In this document: piece by piece, positions 1 to 6,692 of the stretch
How positions within the stretch are numbered: position 1 is the stretch's first letter
Layout of the letters: each line of letters begins with the position of its first letter
Origin: Chitinophagales bacterium
GTDB taxonomy: Bacteria; Bacteroidota; Bacteroidia; Chitinophagales; UBA2359
Direction of reading: 5' to 3'
Length of the DNA stretch: 11,827 nucleotides
Assembly: GCA_020629335.1 (NCBI GenBank)
Contig: JAHDDN010000137.1
Location: forward strand, 1 to 11,827
Made by a program: the position numbers and the translations under genes
The notes under the pieces: generated by a model
Told to the model about the DNA's origin: nothing
What the model saw: only the letters and a program-made list of their open reading frames with translations
The model's database searches: none

Positions 1-234
1 GCAACTTTATTGGCTTAAATGTCAACTTTAGTATGGGCTTTGTGTTACAAAAGCCTAAGGAATACTAAAACAATAAATTGCCGTTTTCTACTGGTAAAAA
101 TAAACAATCATTTCGTTACAAAAGCCTCACGTAGCGATGCTATGCTTCGTTTTTGTGCCTTATGCTTGTTTATTTTTCCTGTGTATAAAAGGGGCAATTT
201 ATTATTTCAATATTCCTAAGAAGAAAAAATAAGA
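1..234. other. Gene-free upstream region with long imperfect inverted repeat
   Basis: No gene is supported here. Seen directly: positions 55-107 and 166-220 form an imperfect inverted repeat. The best-matching blocks are AATAAATTGCC (11 bp) and AAAAATAAACAA (12 bp), plus GGAATA near the outer ends. A 13-bp direct repeat GTTACAAAAGCCT occurs at 44-56 and 115-127, and the first copy is also half of a small hairpin (GGCTTT at 36-41 with AAAGCC at 50-55). The short open frame crossing this stretch has no protein-like composition. The region could be a decayed miniature element or a structured leader of the gene that starts at 235. Confidence 0.6.
55..220. repeat. Imperfect inverted repeat, about 54 bp per arm
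   Basis: The arms are 55-107 and 166-220, with a loop of about 58 bp. When the right arm is reverse-complemented it aligns to the left arm with only small gaps and shares the blocks GGAATA, AATAAATTGCC and AAAAATAAACAA in the same order. The right arm ends 14 bases before the start codon at 235, so a transcript through the region could fold it next to the ribosome site. A degenerate miniature transposable element is an alternative explanation. Confidence 0.6.
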
Positions 235-1641
235 ATGATTATGAGACACCTATTATTAAGTATCGTATTGATGGCATTGATTAATATGCCTATACAAGCA
301 CAAGAATATGTTGAATTATTATATAACTGGTCTGATAGCTTAATGATTCCTTCAGATGCTTATGCGAATCCTTATAATGAAGTTTGGGGATTTGTAGTTA
401 ATGATCGGGAGTTTGGTGTATTAGGTTCCACAGCAGGTACTCATTTTTTTGATGTAACTGATGTCGATAATATTACTGAAGTCGCTTTTGTAGAAGGTAA
501 GCATATCGGTGGGGACATTATTCATCGGGATTATCACGATTATTCAGGTTATTTATACGCAGTTTCTGACGAAGGTTATAGTAGTTTGCAAATTATTGAT
601 ATTAGCAATTTGCCAGAGTCTGTTGATGTGGTTTATGATTCTGATTCTTTGATTATTCGTTCTCATAATATTTTTATTGACACTACTCATGCTAAAATGT
701 ATTCTTGTAATACAGAAAATGGGGAAGAGGTTTATAGTGATTTAGATGTTTTCAGTTTAGCAGATCCAGTTAATCCACAATTTATTGGTAAGCATGAAGG
801 TTCTGGTAGTATACACGATATATATGTCAGAGACAATATTGCTTATATGAATGCAGGTACTGTGGAGGGCTTAATTGTAGCAGACTTTACTGAAAATAAC
901 AATGGGCAAATAATTGGCACCTTAACAGATTATACTGCTTGGGGATTTGGTTATAATCATTCAGGATGGTTATCAGAAGATGGTAATATCTATGCTTTTG
1001 CAGATGAGACACATGGTATGGAAGTCAAAATTTGCGATGTGTCAGATGTTACGGATATGAAAATCCTATCTGTTATAGGGCCAGACACGAATGAAAATGC
1101 GATTCCTCATAATTTGATGATCAGAGAAAATTATCTTTATGTATCCTACTATTATGATGGGCTACAAATTTTTGATATTTCAGATCCTGCTAATCCAGTG
1201 AAGGCGTCGGAATTTGATACTTTTGAAGGAGGTTCTTATCAATCTTATGAGGGCGCATGGGGTGTTTATAGCTTCTTACCTTCAGGAAATGTATTGGTTT
1301 CAGATATGCAATCGGGCTTCTTTGTATTTGATGTAGGTTATACTCCACAAGAACCGACTAATCCTTCTAGCATAGAAGATCATTTAGCGGTTTCTCCATT
1401 CTCTTTTAATACCTTGGTTAATGAGCAATTAAAAATTAAAACTCAATTTGACCGAGCACAATCTATCAACTTAGAAATATTTGATATGAAAGGCGGTTTA
1501 TTACTTTCACAAGATTTAGACTTTAGTGCTGGCGAACGCATTCAAATATTAGATGTAGTAGGACTACAGTCAGGTAATTTTTATCTGGTTAAAGCGAGTG
1601 CTGATTCAGAAGTATTTACTGGGAAGTTTTATAAAAAGTAA
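235..1641 (+). CDS. Choice-of-anchor B family (LVIVD-repeat) secreted protein with T9SS sorting domain
   Basis: A 468-residue secreted protein. It begins with a signal peptide (hydrophobic LLLSIVLMALINM, likely cut after IQA, near residue 22). The middle (about residues 25-375) is built of repeated beta-propeller-like units with phrases such as LQIIDISNLPE, LDVFSLADPVNPQFIG and LQIFDISDPANPV. This is the pattern of LVIVD repeats and of the choice-of-anchor B family. Conserved-looking HN/HD pairs (HNIFID at 144, IHDIYV, HNLMI) lie between repeats. From about residue 379 the C-terminus looks like a type A sorting domain (LEIFDMKGGLL ... GNFYLVKA ... GKFYKK), so secretion by the type IX system and surface attachment or release are inferred. 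The substrate or ligand is unknown. The start is 235 or the in-frame ATG at 241; an in-frame stop at 217-219 limits any extension. No Shine-Dalgarno site is visible, only A-rich bases. Confidence 0.88.
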   Translation: MIMRHLLLSIVLMALINMPIQAQEYVELLYNWSDSLMIPSDAYANPYNEVWGFVVNDREFGVLGSTAGTHFFDVTDVDNITEVAFVEGKHIGGDIIHRDYHDYSGYLYAVSDEGYSSLQIIDISNLPESVDVVYDSDSLIIRSHNIFIDTTHAKMYSCNTENGEEVYSDLDVFSLADPVNPQFIGKHEGSGSIHDIYVRDNIAYMNAGTVEGLIVADFTENNNGQIIGTLTDYTAWGFGYNHSGWLSEDGNIYAFADETHGMEVKICDVSDVTDMKILSVIGPDTNENAIPHNLMIRENYLYVSYYYDGLQIFDISDPANPVKASEFDTFEGGSYQSYEGAWGVYSFLPSGNVLVSDMQSGFFVFDVGYTPQEPTNPSSIEDHLAVSPFSFNTLVNEQLKIKTQFDRAQSINLEIFDMKGGLLLSQDLDFSAGERIQILDVVGLQSGNFYLVKASADSEVFTGKFYKK

Positions 1642-1711
1642 TAAATCAGTTCAATAAAATGTCGTAATTTGCGCTTATAATAGAAAAGGAAAGTTTCTCT
1701 ATAAGTGTAAA

Positions 1712-3679
1712 ATGAGCTATTTGATGATGAGTTGGAAGTGCTTTATTGTTTTTTGTTGGAGTGGAGTTTTGTTATTCCTTGGGTCATTTAATGCCCAAGC
1801 ACAACTCCTAAAAAAAGACACGATAGATCGAAAAGCTCGTTATCAAGTCATTCAATTAACTTATGATATAGAGCACCCAACTTATGAGCTAAGAGACACT
1901 GCCTTAGTCAATTTTCAGCGTTATAGACCGACAGAAGAAAGGCTTTTTGAGTATGCTCATTTAGGGAATTTAGGACAAGCCCATCAGCCATTAGTTTTTG
2001 AGTATAATAGAAGTGTCGGCTTTGATATTGGTTTTCATAATTATGACCTTTACTTCTTTGATAAGCATCAAGTGCCTTACTTTAAAACCTTGGCCCCGCT
2101 TACAGAAATAGGCTATTTATTAGGCTCACAAGAAGAGCAGAAAATTAATTTTACCCACGCCCAGCAATTCATCCGAGGAATTAACTCTTGCATAGATTAT
2201 CAACGAGTCACCTCCAAGGGGATTTATGAAAACTCAAAAGGAGGTGTTCATGCTTTTGCCTTCACGAATTGGTATCAATCCAAGAACAAGAAATATAATG
2301 TCTACGCCAGTATGGTGTGGAACAAAGCCACTCCTAAGCTCAATGGAGGTATGACTAGTGCCTTCAATGAATCACAATCAAGTATATTACGTCGAATTGC
2401 AAATGTGAACTTGCCTGATGCAGAGTCCAGCTTTAGAGATATGAGCTATTTCATTCGACAGTCTTGGGATTTGGGCCGTAATCGAGAAATCGCTATTAAT
2501 GATTCGGTATCCAAAACGGTATTTGAAGCCAATTGGCGTTTGGCGCATAGCATCCGTAGAAGCGTAGCTTATCATCAGTATACTGACAATCAACAGAAAG
2601 GAATAGATAATTTCTATCCCATCACTAATTACAATAGTAGCGGAGCTTTAGATACCACTTCTTATACCCATTATGAAAATATAGCCTCTCTCCAATATCT
2701 CCGATTTAAAGACATTCCATTACTCAATAATGGTTGGATGATCGGAAGACTTCATCACCATTATTTGAGTCAAACAGATAGCCTATTCAACTTTATCTCC
2801 AATAGTGATACGACCTATACGGATACTACAGGACAAAAATATAATTACCAAAGTTTTCAAGTTTCGGGTGATTTACAAAATGAAGATAGTTTTGAAAATA
2901 AGCTTCATTATCACGTCCATGCAGCTTATGGCTTAACGGGTTATTTGCAAAACAACTTTGAGCTCAATACAAAACTTCGATTTACACCCAATCCAGCCAT
3001 TGGCTATTTTCAAGCCTATGTATCCCTACAAAATCTTAGCCCTACGCTGATGCAAACACATTGGAAGAGTAGCCATATAGAATGGGATAATGATTTCCAA
3101 AATACCACCTCTTTACAGTGGCAGTTGAAATACTTTTTCCCGAAACTAAATCTTGAACTAGCTTATAATAGTTACGCCTTGGGCAAGCATATTGTCTATG
3201 GCGAAAATGCGATTCCAATTCAATTAGATGAAACGGTTCTCATTCAGCAATTGAAAGCTTCTTTTGGCTACCGTTTGGGTAAATTTCATTTCCAGCATGC
3301 AGCAGCAGTGCAGTACAAAAATTCAGATTATATTCGGATTCCTGCTTTTTACACTCGTCATAATGTTTACTTTCAGGATAATATCTTCAGTGATGCCATG
3401 CGTCTACAAGCAGGTATTGATATTAGTTATACCACTGATTATGATCCTTATCAATTCATGCCTTCCAATAGCCAATTTTATGCAGGAGGAGATGAGGTCT
3501 TGAACTTCCTTCCAATAGCCGATCTTTATGTCAATATGAAGATTGGCCAAGTCAGGATCTTTACCAAAGCAGAATACATCAACCAAGGAATCGGTCAGTC
3601 GGTCTACTATCACATCGCTGACTACCCAATGCCCGATACAGCACTAAAAGTCGGCTTCAATTGGCAGTTTTATGATTAG
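1712..3679 (+). CDS. Putative outer-membrane porin (Bacteroidota Porin_10-like family)
   Basis: A 655-residue protein with a signal peptide (hydrophobic residues about 8-27, likely cut after AQA near residue 31). It is otherwise rich in alternating polar and aromatic residues typical of outer-membrane beta-strands (for example YLQNNFELNTKLRF, FGYRLGKFHFQHAAAVQYK), ending in the aromatic strand ALKVGFNWQFYD. Its length, the N-terminal region (QLLKKDTIDRKARYQVIQLT) and the overall layout agree with the putative porin family found widely in Bacteroidota. The family name is from recall; the barrel nature is inferred from strand pattern. It probably forms a diffusion channel or structural barrel in the outer membrane; the solute is not known. 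It starts 70 bases after the preceding stop on the same strand. ATGs at codons 5 and 6 are alternative starts that would keep the signal peptide. Confidence 0.82.
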   Translation: MSYLMMSWKCFIVFCWSGVLLFLGSFNAQAQLLKKDTIDRKARYQVIQLTYDIEHPTYELRDTALVNFQRYRPTEERLFEYAHLGNLGQAHQPLVFEYNRSVGFDIGFHNYDLYFFDKHQVPYFKTLAPLTEIGYLLGSQEEQKINFTHAQQFIRGINSCIDYQRVTSKGIYENSKGGVHAFAFTNWYQSKNKKYNVYASMVWNKATPKLNGGMTSAFNESQSSILRRIANVNLPDAESSFRDMSYFIRQSWDLGRNREIAINDSVSKTVFEANWRLAHSIRRSVAYHQYTDNQQKGIDNFYPITNYNSSGALDTTSYTHYENIASLQYLRFKDIPLLNNGWMIGRLHHHYLSQTDSLFNFISNSDTTYTDTTGQKYNYQSFQVSGDLQNEDSFENKLHYHVHAAYGLTGYLQNNFELNTKLRFTPNPAIGYFQAYVSLQNLSPTLMQTHWKSSHIEWDNDFQNTTSLQWQLKYFFPKLNLELAYNSYALGKHIVYGENAIPIQLDETVLIQQLKASFGYRLGKFHFQHAAAVQYKNSDYIRIPAFYTRHNVYFQDNIFSDAMRLQAGIDISYTTDYDPYQFMPSNSQFYAGGDEVLNFLPIADLYVNMKIGQVRIFTKAEYINQGIGQSVYYHIADYPMPDTALKVGFNWQFYD

Positions 3680-3784
3680 AATAAGTTGATGGTTGATAGC
3701 CCATAGTCTATCGTTTTTAAGTAATGTATCCTAATGTAAGCAGTAATTAACTTTAGCTACTATAAACCCAACTACCTTAAGAGA

Positions 3785-3792
3785 TACTTTTG
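3785..3792 (+). promoter_or_regulatory. Candidate Bacteroidota -7 promoter element TACTTTTG
   Basis: TACTTTTG followed by CA fits the Bacteroidota primary sigma factor -7 consensus TAnnTTTG. No clear TTTG -33 element lies at the expected distance upstream. A second match, TAATTTTG, lies at 3839-3846, also without a good -33. Either would drive the acyl-CoA dehydrogenase gene with a leader of roughly 70-125 bases. A six-base hairpin (TTAGGC at 3815-3820 with GCCTAA at 3827-3832) lies between them. Confidence 0.35.
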
Positions 3793-3924
3793 CACATTTG
3801 CTTACAATAAAAAATTAGGCATTTTGGCCTAAAAAGTGTAATTTTGGGTATAAATTTTAATCAAAAAGGGCCTTTCTTTGTTGATGATAGTGAAGATTAG
3901 TCCAAATAAAAACCAAAAATTCCA

Positions 3925-5724
3925 ATGGCACAGATTGACGAATTACAAAAAGAAGTATTGAAAGGAGGAGAATTCTTAGTCAAAGAATCTCGCCCAGAAG
4001 ACGTATTCATTCCAGAAGAACTCACCGAAGAACAACGCATGTTTGGCGAAACAACCAGAAGTTTCGTTCAGACTGAAATAATGCCAGTATTAGATAGAAT
4101 TGAAAAATTAGAAGAAGGCTTAACACCCAGCTTATTAGAAAAAGCAGGTGAATTAGGCTTATTAGGCGCAGGCTTACCAGAGCAATATGGCGGAATGGGG
4201 CTTGATAGCAATAGCGATAGCTACATACATGAAGAGATTGGGAAAGCTCCTTCTTTTAGTGTATCGGTAGCAGCTCACTGCGGTATAGGTACACTTCCAG
4301 TATTATATTATGGTACGGATAAACAAAAAGAAGAATTATTACCGAAGTTAGCCTCAGGCGAACTAAAAGCTTCTTATTGCTTGACAGAACCTGGTTCTGG
4401 TTCAGATGCCTTAGCAGCTAAAACAAAAGCGGTATTAAGTGAAGATGGCAAACACTACATCATCACTGGTCAAAAAATGTGGATTACCAATGCTGGTTTC
4501 GCAGACTTATTTACGGTATTTGCGAAAGTAGATGGAGACAAATTCACTGGCTTCCTGGTAGACGCTAATTCTGAAAATATTAGCTTAGGAGCAGAGGAGG
4601 ATAAAATGGGTATCAAAGGTTCTTCTACTCGCCAAGTCTTTTTTGAAGGCGTAAAAGTGCCAGTAGAAAATGTATTAGGAGAGATCGGACAAGGACACAA
4701 AATAGCCTTCAATGTCTTAAATATCGGTCGTTACAAATTATGTGTAATGGCAGTTGGTGGAGCTAAAGCAATGACTAGCGAATCTATTAAGTATGCCAAT
4801 GAAAGAAGTCAGTTTAAAGTGCCGATTGCGTCATTTGGAGCCATTCAGCACAAGATTGCTCAGCAGGCAATATTGACTTATGCAGCCGAGTCAGGTACCT
4901 ACAGAACCTCTCAGTTAATCCAACAAAAAATAGACAACTTAGTAGCGGATGGCATGGATCCAATCGAGGCTAAAATGAAATCAGCAGAAGAATATTCTAT
5001 TGAGTGTGCGATGCTAAAAGTTTTTGGTTCAGAGACATTAGATTATGTTGTAGACGAAGCCGTACAGATACATGGAGGAATGGGTTTCTCTGAAGAAACA
5101 ATGGCAGCTAAGGCTTATCGTGATGCAAGAATCAACCGTATCTTTGAAGGAACGAATGAAATCAATCGTTTACTTTCTGTAGGCATGTTGATGAAGAAAG
5201 CGATGAAAGGTCAAGTAGACATTATGAGTCCAGCCATGGCCGTTCAAAAAGAATTAATGGCCATCCCTAACTTCGGCGAAGAAGACAGCAGTGATATTTT
5301 TGCAGCAGACAAAAAAGCGATTCAGAATGCCAAGAAAGTATTCTTGATGGCCGCAGGCGGAGCCGCTCAAAAGTATATGGCTAAGTTAGAAGAACAGCAA
5401 GAAGTAATGATGTATTCAGCAGATATTTTGATGAATATCTTCATGGCAGAATCAGCCTTATTGAGAGCCGAAAAAATTCATCAAATGAAAGGCGAGGAAG
5501 CAGCGTCTATTTATATGGATATGACTAAAGTATTCATCTCAGACATGATGGCCAACATCAATGGCTGGGCAAAGAATGCCATTAATCATTACGCAGAAGG
5601 AGATGAGCTACGCATGATGCACATGGGCGTAAAGCGTTTCACAAAATACGCACCTTACAATACCATTGCAGCCAGAAGAAGAATAGCCGCTCACTTAATT
5701 GAAGCCAACGAATATAATCTTTAA
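3925..5724 (+). CDS. Acyl-CoA dehydrogenase, long form (about 600 residues)
   Basis: An FAD-dependent acyl-CoA dehydrogenase, catalysing the alpha,beta-dehydrogenation of acyl-CoA thioesters, the first step of beta-oxidation, and passing electrons to electron-transfer flavoprotein. The N-terminal helical domain (about residues 30-150) includes LGLLGAGLPEQYGGMGL. The first family signature is CLTEPGSGSDALAA at residues 152-165, followed by the beta domain with GQKMWITNAG. The second signature, QIHGGMGFSEE, starts at residue 381. The glutamate in RIFEGTNEINR (E408) occupies the position of the catalytic base in short- and medium-chain enzymes. At 599 residues it is much longer than the usual 380-400. 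The extra C-terminal part of about 160 residues resembles the extension of the VLCAD/ACAD9-like branch, so long-chain substrates are plausible but not shown. The start is A-rich without a Shine-Dalgarno site. A strong terminator follows, so the gene probably forms its own transcript. Confidence 0.95.
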   Translation: MAQIDELQKEVLKGGEFLVKESRPEDVFIPEELTEEQRMFGETTRSFVQTEIMPVLDRIEKLEEGLTPSLLEKAGELGLLGAGLPEQYGGMGLDSNSDSYIHEEIGKAPSFSVSVAAHCGIGTLPVLYYGTDKQKEELLPKLASGELKASYCLTEPGSGSDALAAKTKAVLSEDGKHYIITGQKMWITNAGFADLFTVFAKVDGDKFTGFLVDANSENISLGAEEDKMGIKGSSTRQVFFEGVKVPVENVLGEIGQGHKIAFNVLNIGRYKLCVMAVGGAKAMTSESIKYANERSQFKVPIASFGAIQHKIAQQAILTYAAESGTYRTSQLIQQKIDNLVADGMDPIEAKMKSAEEYSIECAMLKVFGSETLDYVVDEAVQIHGGMGFSEETMAAKAYRDARINRIFEGTNEINRLLSVGMLMKKAMKGQVDIMSPAMAVQKELMAIPNFGEEDSSDIFAADKKAIQNAKKVFLMAAGGAAQKYMAKLEEQQEVMMYSADILMNIFMAESALLRAEKIHQMKGEEAASIYMDMTKVFISDMMANINGWAKNAINHYAEGDELRMMHMGVKRFTKYAPYNTIAARRRIAAHLIEANEYNL

Positions 5725-5757
5725 TACTTAATTTTACCTCTACATAAACAAACTCCC

Positions 5758-5792
5758 AAGCCCGTTAAGCGAAAGTTTAACGGGCTTTTTTT
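5758..5792 (+). terminator. Rho-independent terminator of the acyl-CoA dehydrogenase gene
   Basis: The stem AAGCCCGTTAAGC (5758-5770) pairs with GTTTAACGGGCTT (5775-5787), allowing one G-T pair. The loop is GAAA, a GNRA-type tetraloop, and the stem runs into seven T residues at 5786-5792. It lies 33 bases after the stop codon at 5724, on the same strand. Confidence 0.93.
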
Positions 5793-5831
<39 letters not shown>

Positions 5832-5844
5832 TTTATTCTTTTCT

Positions 5845-5867
5845 GTCGCAAGCGTTTCGCTTGTGAT
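5845..5867. repeat. Hairpin with TTCTGTCGCAAG motif, copy 1
   Basis: CGCAAGCG (5847-5854) pairs with CGCTTGTG (5858-5865) around a TTT loop, and the stem extends by two more pairs. The 12-mer TTCTGTCGCAAG at 5841-5852 recurs at 6304-6315, where GCAAG and CTTGC again form a hairpin around GGG, and at 11762-11773 without an obvious partner arm. Confidence 0.65.
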
Positions 5868-5893
5868 TCTTCAAAGCTGAACTATCATCAAGA

Positions 5894-5920
5894 GGGCTGA
5901 CACATAGGTCAGCCCCTACA
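5894..5920. repeat. Hairpin repeat GGGCTGAC/GTCAGCCC
   Basis: GGGCTGAC (5894-5901) pairs perfectly with GTCAGCCC (5908-5915) around ACATAG, followed by CTACA. Its reverse complement begins TGTAGGGGC and contains ACCTATGTGT. The same two blocks are found at 6053-6080, so this is a small repeat family present twice in inverted orientation. Confidence 0.7.
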
Positions 5921-6029
5921 GATTCTTCCCGTATTTACAGATTATTATCGGTATAAGCCACAATCTTTCGAATAGCAATAAAAAATTCATCGTTCATCAT
6001 TTATAGTTCATAGTTATTTTTGGGGCTTC

Positions 6030-6102
6030 CCCTTTCTAATTTTGCATTCGACTGTAGGGGCGCTACCTATGTGTGTGCCCACGAATGCAAAATTAGAAAG
6101 GG
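6030..6102. repeat. Perfect 21-bp inverted repeat enclosing a 31-bp spacer
   Basis: The left arm 6030-6050 (beginning CCCTTTCTAATTTTG) and the right arm 6082-6102 (ending AATTAGAAAGGG) are exact reverse complements over 21 bases. The 31-base spacer holds the second TGTAGGGGC...CTATGTGT element. There is no T-run after the right arm, so it does not look like a terminator. It could be a REP/BIME-like or miniature mobile element, or the footprint of one element inserted into another. Confidence 0.85.
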
Positions 6103-6154
6103 TCGGGCTGTCCGCTCTTATGTGCCTATGCTGCTCCTATTTCGCTAAGGCATA

Positions 6155-6240
6155 CTTGTCTGCCTTTCAGGCCAGCCTGCGTTTGCCTAAGCTCCATAAG
6201 TCGCATCATATACGGCCCATACCGCTACCATCCCTAAGCC
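6155..6240 (+). repeat. Interspersed repeat, left copy (about 85 bp, 44-bp perfect core)
   Basis: Positions 6197-6240 are identical to 11518-11561 over 44 bases, in the same orientation. The similarity extends leftwards with small gaps to 6155 (CTTGTCTGC ... GCCAGCC ... CTAAGC) against 11479. The two copies enclose the methyltransferase/nuclease operon, the Rpn remnant and the lipoprotein gene. Confidence 0.9.
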
Positions 6241-6303
6241 AGGTTTTTAACTGATTAACTTTGGAACTGAATAACTGATAAACTGGATTAGATGAATGCC
6301 TTT

Positions 6304-6323
6304 TTCTGTCGCAAGGGGCTTGC
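6304..6323. repeat. TTCTGTCGCAAG motif, copy 2, with small hairpin
   Basis: TTCTGTCGCAAG at 6304-6315, with GCAAG (6311-6315) pairing to CTTGC (6319-6323) around GGG. The downstream ...GGACTTCTT also resembles the flank of copy 1 (...GTGATTCTT). Confidence 0.55.
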
Positions 6324-6419
6324 TTGGGACTTCTTGCTTTTGCTGATTTTTCAGATTCTGAGCGCTTTATCTTTCGGAATGCAATACAAATCCCTTCATT
6401 AATTATTAAAAAAACTGTT

Positions 6420-6446
6420 ATACCTAGTGCGTCAGCGCACAGGTAT
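6420..6446. promoter_or_regulatory. GTGCG stem-loop upstream of the methyltransferase operon
   Basis: ATACCT and GTGCG, separated by one bulged A, pair with CGCAC and AGGTAT around the loop TCAG (6432-6435), giving 11 base pairs. It is followed by GACCTAA at 6451-6457 and again at 6481-6487. The second copy is part of the dyad ACCTA-AC-TAGGT at 6482-6493. No T-run follows the stem. Whether this is a binding site for a regulator or another repeat cannot be told from one sequence. Confidence 0.4.
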
Positions 6447-6580
6447 CTATGACCTAAACTTGATTGACCGAATTCATTGTGACCTAACTAGGTAAATGCA
6501 TTTTAGAATTGTCATAAAAATTCATTGCTATTTATTCACTATTATTTTACATTTACAATAATTAATGAAATATTATTTAC

Positions 6581-6588
6581 TATATTTG
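6581..6588 (+). promoter_or_regulatory. Candidate -7 promoter element TATATTTG for the methyltransferase operon
   Basis: TATATTTG is an exact match to TAnnTTTG and lies in a strongly AT-rich stretch. The -33 position has no clear TTTG; the nearest, TTTAC at 6552, is somewhat too far. Transcription would begin at about 6595, giving a leader of roughly 98 bases before the ATG at 6693. Confidence 0.4.
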
Positions 6589-6692
6589 ACCTTGTGGAAT
6601 ACAAAATAGGAGAAGTTGATTGTTTATAAGGGGCTTACTACATATCCAAAGATTCAAGTCCAACTATCAAATAGATACAATACAGCAAATAA

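Noticed and set aside
19..219. Open frame of 66 codons at the left end
   Set aside because: It runs through both arms of the inverted repeat, has no recognisable protein pattern and no ribosome site.
1661..1675. Promoter for the porin gene around GTAATTTGC
   Set aside because: It lacks one base of the TAnnTTTG pattern and has no -33 element; the gene may equally be read through from the gene before it.
3697..3720. Terminator after the porin gene (GATAG ... CTATC followed by GTTTTT)
   Set aside because: The stem is only five base pairs, mostly A-T, with an eight-base loop; too weak to call.
6030..6102. Rho-independent terminator at the 21-bp inverted repeat
   Set aside because: The loop is 31 bases and no T-run follows on either strand; an efficient terminator already lies at 5758-5792.
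6042..6254. Open frame of 70 codons in the intergenic repeats
   Set aside because: It lies wholly within the 21-bp inverted repeat and the 85-bp interspersed repeat. The cysteine- and proline-rich translation reflects repeat DNA, not a protein.
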